Program-made: the position numbers and the translations under genes
Assembly: GCA_947646015.1 (NCBI GenBank)
Contig: CANSEY010000006.1
Coordinates: 62,001 to 126,000, forward strand
Source of the DNA: an uncultured Bacteroides sp.
GTDB lineage: Bacteria > Bacteroidota > Bacteroidia > Bacteroidales > Bacteroidaceae
Length of the DNA: 64,000 nucleotides
Reading direction: 5' to 3'
In this document: piece by piece, positions 25,746 through 33,963 of the stretch
Layout: each line of letters opens with the position of its first letter
Position numbering within the stretch: position 1 is the stretch's first letter
The notes under the pieces: model-generated
Seen by the model: only the letters and a program-made list of their open reading frames with translations
What the model was told of the DNA's origin: nothing
Database searches by the model: none

Positions 25746-27101
25746 TTAACGCAGACTCAACTTGCGGACACATCCGGACCCGCAGTCTGAAATATACAAA
25801 TCTCCTTCGGCAGTCAATCCTACTCCCTTGGGCCAGTTGAAGGTGGCTTCCAGTGGAGTGCCACTTTGGTTACCTTTAACATTTTGTCTGCCTACAACGG
25901 TTGTTACCATACCTGTATTCATATCAATTTTGCGTATGGTCTGGGTTCCGGCATCTGCAATGTACATGTTTTTTTGTCCAGATTCGTCTACTATAATGGT
26001 CATTTGGTTGTTCCAGTTAAACAAACAGTCTGTCCGATATCCATTAATTACTTGAGTAGTACTCGTATTATCAGCTCTTACATTAAGATGTCCGGCATAT
26101 ATTATTTCTTCAGATTCAGGTTTCGATACATCCTGCATGGTTATAACAGAAGATGCTCCGTAAGAAGTATATAGATGAGTTGGTTCAGTCGGGTCGAACA
26201 TCATGCTGACAATATAGCTGTTTTCTGTTTCTGGAGTTGTCGAGTTATATACATCGTTTTTGATGTATTCACATACCATATCTTCCAGTTTAAATCGGAA
26301 TAATTGTTTGGTTGCCGTACGGCCGTAAAAGTAGCCATCTGTAGTACAATAAGCTATACAAGCTGTAGAGTTGTAGTCAATTTGTTTGGCAGGAGGGTCT
26401 TGTGGTTTCAAGTAACGTCGCTTAACTTTCCAGTCGTTGGAAGGATCAATCTCATAAATGACGTTTTTTTGTGTACCTACGGCGTACAGTTTCTCGGTTA
26501 CATTGTGATACATTACATCATTAACCATTTCTGATATGATTTTCTTTGATTGGTTTTTTTTCTCACTGATTAACGCAAGACCTCCATTATTTCCAAATGA
26601 AGAATAACATGAATAATAATTCCCTTCCGGATCGCAGCATCCTACTTTTAATCGCCAAGCTTCAAAGGTTGTACTGGCAAGATCTCCGCCAATATTATAT
26701 CCACTACCTGTTTTACCACATACATTTTCTACTGTAAAACGGGAGATGTAGCGGAATTTGTTGTCGAAAGTAAGAGAATCATTTCCTTTTACTACAGAGA
26801 TGATACAGGTGTCTCCCGGTAATTTAGGTGCATAAACCATCAGAATATTTCCGGATGCTTGTGAAATGTATCCTTTCTTTTTATTAAAGTAGACTGACAA
26901 TTTAGAAGCATCTGTTCCTAGATTTTCACCTTCTATTATAATTTTGGAGGAAAGATATCCTGAATCCGGATAAAAAGTGGTTAGTTTTAGAGGTCCATTA
27001 TAATTTCCGCCTGATTTATCGTCATCCGAACAGGCAAACTGCATTATTAGGGATAATCCCATAACTATTGGCAGTAACGTTTGTGTGATTTTCTTTTTCA
27101 T
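25746..27101 (-). CDS. IPT/TIG and NHL-repeat lipoprotein
   Basis: A 451-residue lipoprotein (signal ending LIMQFACSDDD). After the tether comes an IPT/TIG immunoglobulin-like domain (about 38-120: LTTFYPDSGYLSSKIIIEGENLG to GDTCIISVVKGNDSLTF), then NHL-type beta-propeller repeats, with clear ones at the end (IADAGTQTIRKIDMNTGMVTTVVGRQ, GVGLTAEGDLYISDCGSGCVRKLSLR). Such proteins are common surface accessories of Bacteroides PULs and are presumed to bind glycan or glycoprotein; no enzyme activity is evident. It is first in its operon, ahead of susC, which is less usual than the SusC-first order. The 5' leader contains small hairpins (27122-27220). Confidence 0.82.
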   Translation of the reverse strand: MKKKITQTLLPIVMGLSLIMQFACSDDDKSGGNYNGPLKLTTFYPDSGYLSSKIIIEGENLGTDASKLSVYFNKKKGYISQASGNILMVYAPKLPGDTCIISVVKGNDSLTFDNKFRYISRFTVENVCGKTGSGYNIGGDLASTTFEAWRLKVGCCDPEGNYYSCYSSFGNNGGLALISEKKNQSKKIISEMVNDVMYHNVTEKLYAVGTQKNVIYEIDPSNDWKVKRRYLKPQDPPAKQIDYNSTACIAYCTTDGYFYGRTATKQLFRFKLEDMVCEYIKNDVYNSTTPETENSYIVSMMFDPTEPTHLYTSYGASSVITMQDVSKPESEEIIYAGHLNVRADNTSTTQVINGYRTDCLFNWNNQMTIIVDESGQKNMYIADAGTQTIRKIDMNTGMVTTVVGRQNVKGNQSGTPLEATFNWPKGVGLTAEGDLYISDCGSGCVRKLSLR

Positions 27102-27121
27102 AAATAGTATTTAAATGTTAA

Positions 27122-27220
27122 TACTCCTCGGCAAGGGGAGAGATTTAAGTTGCTAAATGTATACTTGGAGTAAACAGAGAACTCTCGCTTGGCGAGATCT
27201 CCGAGTGGAGTCCTAGGATG
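27122..27220 (-). promoter_or_regulatory. Hairpin-rich leader upstream of the IPT/NHL gene
   Basis: A GC-richer patch in an AT-rich region. It contains the perfect small hairpin CTCGC-TTG-GCGAG, a CTCC-GAGT-GGAG hairpin and related CTCC/GGAG runs just before the first gene of the operon. It may be a regulatory leader of the minus-strand transcript. Confidence 0.35.
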
Positions 27221-27516
27221 TGTTTTCCATGAAATTGATATTAGTTAAACTATTAAGGTTATTTCAAACTATTGTCTGTATAGGCAATCTTTCATTGTGT
27301 TTTCCTTGATATAGGATTTCGCTTCGTTGTATACATGATTAATTTTAATCATGTATTTTCTGTAATGTTGTGTGTACATTAAATAGTTTAATATTTATTT
27401 CTCCATAGGCATTATTGTTATTTTATTTATACTAAAAGGCTAACATATTATATCTTTTTTTTCTGCAATGCCGAACTGTGCTGTTTTGTTTCTATAAAAA
27501 ATACAAATTAGATTAT

Positions 27517-27533
27517 AGTTCTTGTGGAACTTG
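27517..27533. promoter_or_regulatory. AGTTC-N5-GAACT palindrome, copy 1
   Basis: AGTTCTTGTGGAACTTG is an exact 17-base reverse complement of the copy at 27803-27819. Each copy is itself an operator-like palindrome (AGTTC, 5 bp, GAACT). Confidence 0.5.
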
Positions 27534-27729
27534 ATATAATTATATGGAGAATAGCTAAATAGTAGTCTATGAGTTGCTTATGAATAAGAATGACTTTTAT
27601 TATATTTTGAGTACTAATATAGAGACTCAAATTGTATTATTTTGATGAGTATTCGTTGGAAAAAACATTTTATTAGGAGGAAAATAAAGAAAAAATGGGG
27701 TTATTATATCATTCTTTAAAAAATAGTTT

Positions 27730-27737
27730 TATATTTG
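27730..27737 (+). promoter_or_regulatory. Candidate plus-strand -7 box in the long intergenic region
   Basis: TATATTTG fits TAnnTTTG but has no clear -33 partner. Transcription from here would run through the second AGTTC palindrome and the 22-bp array toward the phosphatase gene. Apart from the sites listed, 27102-28412 is AT-rich without a convincing ORF. Confidence 0.3.
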
Positions 27738-27802
27738 CACAGACATAAATATGATATTGGTGAATACAAACAGTATTGGATTTATTAAAAGACAGAGTTA
27801 AC

Positions 27803-27819
27803 CAAGTTCCACAAGAACT
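27803..27819. promoter_or_regulatory. AGTTC-N5-GAACT palindrome, copy 2
   Basis: CAAGTTCCACAAGAACT, exact reverse complement of 27517-27533 over 17 bases. The arms extend to AAGTTC/GAACTT. Confidence 0.5.
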
Positions 27820-27942
27820 TATTTGAAATCTTCAAGTAATAGCATCGAAAGTTTATCCTTTTCTTTATTCCGTCATGAATTAAAGCATCTATAAAACGTG
27901 AAGTAGTGAATCATTATCAGATTCCTACAAGGGACTTTTATT

Positions 27943-28088
27943 CTCACCGCAATGAGAAGTTTTTCTCATTGCAATGAGAAAATATTCTCAAAGGCATGAG
28001 TATTTTTTCTCATTATGGTGAGTATTTTTTCTCATTATGGTGAGTATTTTTTCTCATTATGGTGAGTATTTTTTCTCAAAGGCATGAG
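27943..28088. repeat. Seven-copy CTCA-N6-TGAG array, exact 22-bp period
   Basis: Palindromes CTCA-N6-TGAG begin at 27943, 27965, 27987, 28009, 28031, 28053 and 28075. The N6 is ttatgg in three copies, aaggca in two, and ccgcaa and ttgcaa in the first two. The 8-bp spacers are AT-rich, and the last four are all TATTTTTT. The first two units can also pair with each other as a 10-bp hairpin (27949-27972). The period is about two helical turns, so all sites would face the same side of the DNA. It lies between divergent genes, about 325 bp before the phosphatase start. Confidence 0.9.
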
Positions 28089-28412
28089 AACATGTTGAGA
28101 ATATAATGATCTGTATCTATTTGTATATTAACTTAATAATAGTAGTATGCTTTCCGTTTTATACTACTGTTTAAATGGTTGCAAAAAACGCTTTATCCCT
28201 AAATTATATATATTCACTTGTTTGTATGGAAAGGTATGCTTGTCTCTTTAAGAATAGAAAGTGTGTATAGTACAACTTTATTTTTCTATTCATATAGAGA
28301 CTGTTCATAAATGACCAGTTGAAACTGAAATCTTAGGGTTTTATGTGTGAGTTTGGGTAAACATAATCATTGTTTTCATCGTTATAGCCTATAAATATAA
28401 TGGATTTATAAT

Positions 28413-29684
28413 ATGAAAGGGTTATTGTTAATTGGGATTTTTATGTTTTACTCTATTTCCAGTGTTTGGGGACAGGATGTAATAAAACAATATGCAGGAA
28501 CAGCAATGCTATATCCTGTTCAGGAAGATTCATTCCATCTTTCTACTAGTGATATGGTGCCATTTTATATCAACCATTTGGGAAGACATGGAGCCCGGTT
28601 CCCAACTTCAGGGAAGGCACTGGATAAGGCTAAAGAAGCACTTATACTGGGGCAACAGGAAAACAGACTAACAACTGATGGGAAAATATTACTCTCTACA
28701 TTACAGCATTTATCTGATAGTTTTGAGGGACAGTGGGGAAAACTGTCAGTGTTGGGAGAGTTGGAACAAAAGGGAATTGCCGGACGTATGATGAGACATT
28801 ATCCTCAATTATTCAGTAATTCGGCTAAAGTTGAGGCTATAGCAACCTATGTTCCTCGGTGTATAAATAGTATGGATGCATTTCTTACTCGTTTGATGCA
28901 GGATAATCCTTCTTTACGTATACAACGAAATGAGGGGAGGCAATACGATGATATTCTCCGCTTTTTTGATTTAAACAAATCTTATGTAAATTATAAGAAT
29001 AATGGTGATTGGCTTTCTATATATAAAGCATTTGTACGGAATAAAATATCTTCTGCTTCTATCATGAAGAAATTTTTTATTGAACCGGAACGAGAGACCG
29101 ATGAAGAAGCGGAAGAGGTTGTTATGGCTTTGTTTTCCATAGCTTCCATACTTCCTGATACAGGGCTATTGACGAATTTAGACGACCTTTTCACAATGGA
29201 AGAATGGCGTAGCTATTGGCAAACTCAGAATTTGAGACAATATATGAGTAAAAGCTCCGCACCTGTCGGAAGGATGTTGCCTGTTGCCATTTCATGGCCT
29301 TTGTTATCAGATTTCATTTATACTACTGATGAAGTAATAAAAGGCAAGTCTGATAATGCTGCGAACTTTCATTTTGCTCATGCGGAAACGGTGATCCCTT
29401 TTGTGGCATTGATGGGCATAGAGAATACGGATGTTCAAATTTCCAATCCTGATTCAGTTTCCCGATATTGGAAAGATTATGAGATATCTCCAATGGCTGC
29501 TAATGTACAATGGATTTTCTACCATGATAAAGCCCGTGGGGTATGGGTTAAGATTCTTTTGAATGAAAAAGAAGCGAAACTCCCCATTGCAACTTCTCGT
29601 TTTCCCTATTATCCCTGGGAAACCGTTTGCGCATATTTTAAAGAACGAATAGAAATGGCAAAAAGGATACTTGTCAAAAACTAA
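28413..29684 (+). CDS. Multiple inositol-polyphosphate phosphatase-like histidine acid phosphatase
   Basis: A 423-residue secreted enzyme of histidine phosphatase clade 2. The signal peptide MKGLLLIGIFMFYSISSVWGQ lacks a lipobox Cys. The catalytic RHGxRxP motif is NHLGRHGARFP (His59), and the proton donor is in FHFAHAETVIPF (HAE form, typical of MINPP and unlike the HD form of classical phytases). Bacteroides MINPPs degrade phytate and are packaged in vesicles, so this one probably releases phosphate from inositol phosphates. It is divergent from the second PUL operon and converges with the GH20 gene (7-bp gap). Its base composition is visibly AT-rich like the region before it. Confidence 0.88.
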   Translation: MKGLLLIGIFMFYSISSVWGQDVIKQYAGTAMLYPVQEDSFHLSTSDMVPFYINHLGRHGARFPTSGKALDKAKEALILGQQENRLTTDGKILLSTLQHLSDSFEGQWGKLSVLGELEQKGIAGRMMRHYPQLFSNSAKVEAIATYVPRCINSMDAFLTRLMQDNPSLRIQRNEGRQYDDILRFFDLNKSYVNYKNNGDWLSIYKAFVRNKISSASIMKKFFIEPERETDEEAEEVVMALFSIASILPDTGLLTNLDDLFTMEEWRSYWQTQNLRQYMSKSSAPVGRMLPVAISWPLLSDFIYTTDEVIKGKSDNAANFHFAHAETVIPFVALMGIENTDVQISNPDSVSRYWKDYEISPMAANVQWIFYHDKARGVWVKILLNEKEAKLPIATSRFPYYPWETVCAYFKERIEMAKRILVKN

Positions 29685-29691
29685 TTTGAAT

Positions 29692-31269
29692 CTATTTCTT
29701 GTCAGCTATTTCAAAGGGAACGCGTACCGAAACCCCTTTCTTCATCAGATTAGTTAGGTTGGGGTAGAGACGTTGTTTGAATGATTCCCAATTACGGAAT
29801 TTCATTTGTGTCCATCCGGCTTCTGCCAATGCGAAAGCGCGGGGATATGCCATATAAGTTGCCCGGTTAATGTCTCGTATCGCTTCTCCCCATAAAGTTC
29901 CCATAACTCCGGTGATATGAGCCTGATCTTCGGCAGGCACGCCATATCCCGGGTCGAATTGATACGACTTTTCCAAAGTAGTAACGGGCATACCCCAATT
30001 GTTGAACTCGGGAAAATCTCCTTTCAGTTGCGGATAATCCAGATAAGCGTACTCACCTGGTGCCATGATAAGCGGATTACCGTGTTTTCGGGTAAGTTCA
30101 AGACAGGTAGGTGTCAATCCTCCACGCCAGCTTACTAAAGTTACGTTCTTGGGATAAGGAAAGAGATAGTCGTTGGCAGGCGGATAAATATTGTCCAGTT
30201 CGCACCAAAGTATAGGAGTCTTATTGTTCTCTTGGACGAAAGAAAGCATACGGCTGAAAAAAGGAATCATGAGCTGTGAAGCTTTCTGATAACCTAGCTT
30301 TTTCATCATGGCCTGACAACGGCTACATTGGGTCCAGTTCTTTTCTATCACAGCTTCGTCGCCTCCTAAATGTATGTAATCGGATGGGAACAAGGAAGAT
30401 ATTTCTTTGATGATATCCTGATATACGGAATACACTTTCTCATTGTTCGCGCAAAGCATTAGATCTGTAGTTTTGCCTACTATCTTAGGTAGCGTATCGG
30501 TGTGTGTACATCCCAATTCGGGATAGGCGGCTAGTATAGCTACTGTATGTCCGGGGATATCCAGTTCGGGAATGACTTCGATATTCCGTTGGGCGGCATA
30601 TTGAATGATTTCGGCAAGCTGCTCTTGCGTATAATAATCTTTGCCGACTAATTTAGGATGTTTTTTTATTTCGACTCTCCATCCCTGGTCGTCTGTCAAG
30701 TGCAACTGGAGTATGTTGTATTTGTAACGTGCCATCTGGTCAATGAAGAACTTCACATCATTTACCGGAAGGAAATGACGGGCAGGGTCGAGCATCAATG
30801 CCCGATGAGGGAAGCGGGGTGCATCATCAATGCGGATTGGAGAAATCTCCTTGTGTGCAGTGGCGCACGCGTCACCTAATAGAAGCTGATCCATCGTCAT
30901 GACTCCATAATAGACCGCTCCTGCGGTAGCTCCGCTGATAGTGATCCCTTTGGAGGTTATTTTGATACGATAATGCTCTTTTCCTTCCATTGCAGGATCA
31001 ACCAGCAAACGGATGTCCGCACGGCCGGATTCGGATGCAAGTGGAACCTTTGCCTGCATCCTGTCTTGTAATATCGTTTGCAGCGTCTTTGCTGTAAACT
31101 GCAATTCCGGCTGATTCAAATAGATAGCCGTCTTTCCGGAACGGACGGTAAAAGGTTTCCCTTTTACCGGTGTGATCTGATTGGGCATGGGCAACAAAGC
31201 CGAAGTATTATTCTGGGCAACCAGATATCCGGCTAAGAAAAGCAAACAAAGGCAAGTATAAATTTTCAT
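29692..31269 (-). CDS. GH20 beta-N-acetylhexosaminidase
   Basis: A 525-residue periplasmic or surface exo-enzyme removing terminal beta-GlcNAc/GalNAc. Signal peptide MKIYTCLCLLFLAGYLVAQ. A GH20b domain (about 25-148) leads to the TIM barrel: RALMLDPARHFLPVNDVKFFIDQMARYKYN, LQLHLTDDQGWRVEIKKHP and the catalytic pair D304-E305 in YIHLGGDEAV, the Asp polarising the substrate acetamido group. It lies 49 bp after the GH95 gene and shares its promoter. In this PUL it would act on mucin or other host O-glycans after sulfate and fucose removal. Confidence 0.95.
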   Translation of the reverse strand: MKIYTCLCLLFLAGYLVAQNNTSALLPMPNQITPVKGKPFTVRSGKTAIYLNQPELQFTAKTLQTILQDRMQAKVPLASESGRADIRLLVDPAMEGKEHYRIKITSKGITISGATAGAVYYGVMTMDQLLLGDACATAHKEISPIRIDDAPRFPHRALMLDPARHFLPVNDVKFFIDQMARYKYNILQLHLTDDQGWRVEIKKHPKLVGKDYYTQEQLAEIIQYAAQRNIEVIPELDIPGHTVAILAAYPELGCTHTDTLPKIVGKTTDLMLCANNEKVYSVYQDIIKEISSLFPSDYIHLGGDEAVIEKNWTQCSRCQAMMKKLGYQKASQLMIPFFSRMLSFVQENNKTPILWCELDNIYPPANDYLFPYPKNVTLVSWRGGLTPTCLELTRKHGNPLIMAPGEYAYLDYPQLKGDFPEFNNWGMPVTTLEKSYQFDPGYGVPAEDQAHITGVMGTLWGEAIRDINRATYMAYPRAFALAEAGWTQMKFRNWESFKQRLYPNLTNLMKKGVSVRVPFEIADKK

Positions 31270-31318
31270 GGTCGATATTGGGGGTAAATGTGTTCATCTG
31301 AATGAAATAGATTCAGTG

Positions 31319-33760
31319 CTATTGTCTGATTTGGGTTAATCCATTCTCTTTGTCATATTTAAGTTGATAGCTACGTCCTTTTGCAGTCTTGAAAGAGATT
31401 GTTTTACCGGCATATTTTACGGTACAATTTTCTCCCGCCTTGGATAGAAGGGTGGCTTCTTGCAAGAGCCCGTCTTTCCATATCATATCTATCTCGAAAT
31501 TTCCTTTGGCGCATACACCTTGAATCGAACCGTCTTTCCAGGCATCCGGCAATGCAGGCAGCAGTTGGATGAATCCCATGTGGCTCTGCAACAGCATTTC
31601 TGTGATACCTGCTGTGCCACCGAAGTTTCCATCTATTTGAAAAGGTGGGTGTGTATCCCAAAGGTTATCTACTGTTCCGTTTTTCAACAGATTACCAAAG
31701 AGGGTATAGGCGTGATTTCCATCCTGCAGGCGTGCCCATTGGTTCAACTTCCATCCCATACTCCAGCCGGTAGCACCGTCGCCACGATGCACCAATACAA
31801 CTTTGGCAGCTTCTGCCAGTTCGGGAGTAGTGATAGGAGAAACAGTGTGTCCGGGATGCAGACCGAAGAGATGATTTACATGGCGATGTTCGTCTTTCGG
31901 ATCGTCGATATCGGTTGACCATTCCAGTAACTGACCATAACGACCTATTTTATAAGGAACGAGATTGGCAAGCACATGTTCCCATTGTTTGCGTTCTTTT
32001 TTGTCTATTCCCAACTCTTTGCTCGCTTGGATGGCATCCAGCAGGATTTCACGGACAACTGCATGCACAAATGTAGCTCCCTGATCGACAGGCCCGTGTT
32101 CCGGTGAAGTAGAGGGGGCAGCCGTATACGTTCCGTCCGGTTTATGCCAGAGATAGTCAACAGTAAAGTTGGCACTGCTCTTAATCAGTTCATATCCTGT
32201 TTCTTTCAGGAATTTCAGGTCTTTGGTATAGTCATAATATTCCCAGACGTGAGTTGCCAGCCAGGGGCCTGCCATCGGATTAAAGTTCCAGGACATGTCC
32301 TGACTTTCTAATGGGGTGGTAAAGCCGAAGATGTTGGCGGAAATAGATGCTGTCCATCCTCTTGCGCCAAAATAAGACTGAGCGGTCTTTTCTCCCGGTT
32401 TCACTAAGGTACGGATGAAATCGATTAACGGAAGCATACATTCATCCAGGTTTGTAGAGCAGGCTGGCCAGTAGTTCATTTGGATATTAATGTTATTATG
32501 ATAATCCACACGCCAAGGACCGTCTATGTTGTTATGCCAGATGCCTTGCAGATTGGCAGGCATATTTCCCGGTCGGGAACTGGCTATCAACAGATAGCGT
32601 CCGAACTGGTAATAGAGTTTCTCCAAGTAGTAGTCAGGTTGTCCTTTCCGATAGTTTTTCAGTCGTTGGGCAGTGGGCAGATTGGCTGTTTTCACTGTAG
32701 GATTCAACTCAAGTTTCACCCGGTTGAACAAAGAAGCGTAGTCTTTGTAGTGTTCGTTCAGTAAGTTGGCATATCCTTTGGCTACGGCATCCTTCATCCA
32801 TTGCTGTGTTGTTTCAAGCGGGTTAACGCCGACATATGTTTTAGGATCGGTGAAGTCCGGTGCGAAATTCATTTTATAATCGGTATCCGCAGTGACATAA
32901 AATATAACTTCGTCTGCTTCCTTCACTGTAATCCGCCCGTCTGCGTTGTTTAGGCTTCCTCCTTTTACTGTGGCCTGAATACGTACTGCATATTTCATTC
33001 CGTTATTGTCAAGGGAGGCTGTATAAACAAGGGCATTATTACCGTCGGTAGAGAACTGTCCGGTAGATACCGGGTTGGGTGCATATCTGAAAGTGAGATT
33101 CTGTTTGCCCGGTTGGTCGGCACTGAAACGCATCACCATCACATTGGCAGGATAAGAAATAAAATAGTTACGCTGATATGCTACGTCATCTTTTTTGAAC
33201 TGAACCACCGCCATTGCCGAATCCAGTGATAAGATACGTTTGTAGTCGCTCATGCCTATTGTGCTTAATCCCGTTTCTACATAGAATTCTCCCATTGTAG
33301 TGAAGTTACCAAATCGGAAAGGCTTTTCTCTGGAAAATTCATAAGGGACTTCACTGTTGAAATTCTCGCGTGTCAGTTTTTCCGCTTTTTTCTGGTCTCC
33401 TTCTACGAACGCTTTACGTATTTCGTCCAGGATATGGGCGGACTGTTTGTTCACATTCCAATAGTAATCTGCTCCTTTGGCTGTATTAGGGCCGCCACGC
33501 CAGAGTGTTTTCTCATTAAAAGTAATGCGTTCTGCTTCTACTGAACCCAAAATATTAGCACCGATGCTTCCATTGCCGATGGGCAATGACTGTGATTCCC
33601 AACTGGCATCCTGTTGGGCACTGTGCCAGACTTCTTTTCCTTGCAGTGTATTGGGAGAATCAAACCAGATAGAAAGTCCTTTGGTGTAATCCGTACTTTC
33701 TGCATGGCCTGTAAAAATCGTAAATAAGGCACAAAATAGGAGCGAGTGTTTCTTTTTCAT
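31319..33760 (-). CDS. GH95 alpha-L-fucosidase (or alpha-L-galactosidase)
   Basis: An 813-residue exo-enzyme, probably alpha-1,2-L-fucosidase. The start at 33760 gives the signal peptide MKKKHSLLFCALFTIFTGHA; a longer frame upstream has no signal. Domains: N-terminal beta-sandwich (IWFDSPNTLQGKEVWHSAQQDASWESQSLPIGNGSIGANILG), then the (alpha/alpha)6 barrel with NNINIQMNYWPA (the N-x-N pair), APSTSPEHGP, LEWSTDIDDPKDEHRHVNHLFGLHPG and FQIDGNFGGTAGI, regions that hold the catalytic Asn/Asp/Glu residues in GH95. Family members also include alpha-L-galactosidases; the neighbouring sulfatase, GH20 and GH2 favour host fucosylated glycans. It has its own promoter and is isolated from the sulfatase gene by a terminator. 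Confidence 0.92.
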   Translation of the reverse strand: MKKKHSLLFCALFTIFTGHAESTDYTKGLSIWFDSPNTLQGKEVWHSAQQDASWESQSLPIGNGSIGANILGSVEAERITFNEKTLWRGGPNTAKGADYYWNVNKQSAHILDEIRKAFVEGDQKKAEKLTRENFNSEVPYEFSREKPFRFGNFTTMGEFYVETGLSTIGMSDYKRILSLDSAMAVVQFKKDDVAYQRNYFISYPANVMVMRFSADQPGKQNLTFRYAPNPVSTGQFSTDGNNALVYTASLDNNGMKYAVRIQATVKGGSLNNADGRITVKEADEVIFYVTADTDYKMNFAPDFTDPKTYVGVNPLETTQQWMKDAVAKGYANLLNEHYKDYASLFNRVKLELNPTVKTANLPTAQRLKNYRKGQPDYYLEKLYYQFGRYLLIASSRPGNMPANLQGIWHNNIDGPWRVDYHNNINIQMNYWPACSTNLDECMLPLIDFIRTLVKPGEKTAQSYFGARGWTASISANIFGFTTPLESQDMSWNFNPMAGPWLATHVWEYYDYTKDLKFLKETGYELIKSSANFTVDYLWHKPDGTYTAAPSTSPEHGPVDQGATFVHAVVREILLDAIQASKELGIDKKERKQWEHVLANLVPYKIGRYGQLLEWSTDIDDPKDEHRHVNHLFGLHPGHTVSPITTPELAEAAKVVLVHRGDGATGWSMGWKLNQWARLQDGNHAYTLFGNLLKNGTVDNLWDTHPPFQIDGNFGGTAGITEMLLQSHMGFIQLLPALPDAWKDGSIQGVCAKGNFEIDMIWKDGLLQEATLLSKAGENCTVKYAGKTISFKTAKGRSYQLKYDKENGLTQIRQ

Positions 33761-33838
33761 TATCGTGGCGTGTTTTTTATTAGATAAAATATATATTATT
33801 AATCTATGTGTATCACAGCTTTTTAGAAGATGATGGTG

Positions 33839-33869
33839 CAAAAATAACAAAAAAACAGCTATATACAAA
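33839..33869 (-). promoter_or_regulatory. Promoter of the GH95-GH20 transcript
   Basis: On the minus strand TTTG (33869-33866), a 19-bp spacer, then TATTTTTG (33846-33839): an exact consensus about 80 bp before the GH95 start and just downstream of a terminator. Confidence 0.75.
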
Positions 33870-33889
33870 CAATATGTTATGTAAACAGA

Positions 33890-33925
33890 AAAAAGACTGT
33901 TCGCTTCAAAAGGAACAGTCTTTTT
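33890..33925. terminator. Terminator between sulfatase and GH95 genes
   Basis: A 13-bp perfect stem (AAAAAGACTGTTC and complement) with a 10-nt loop. Both ends have A/T tracts, so it can stop transcription in both directions. It lies 38 bp after the sulfatase stop. Confidence 0.88.
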
Positions 33926-33963
33926 CTATAACCTGGTATTAAAAAGGTTATTGTTCCCTGATT

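Noticed and set aside
27943..28088. CRISPR-like array
   Set aside because: The repeated unit is only 14 bp with 8-bp, mostly identical spacers, and no cas genes are nearby. It is a tandem palindrome array, not a CRISPR.
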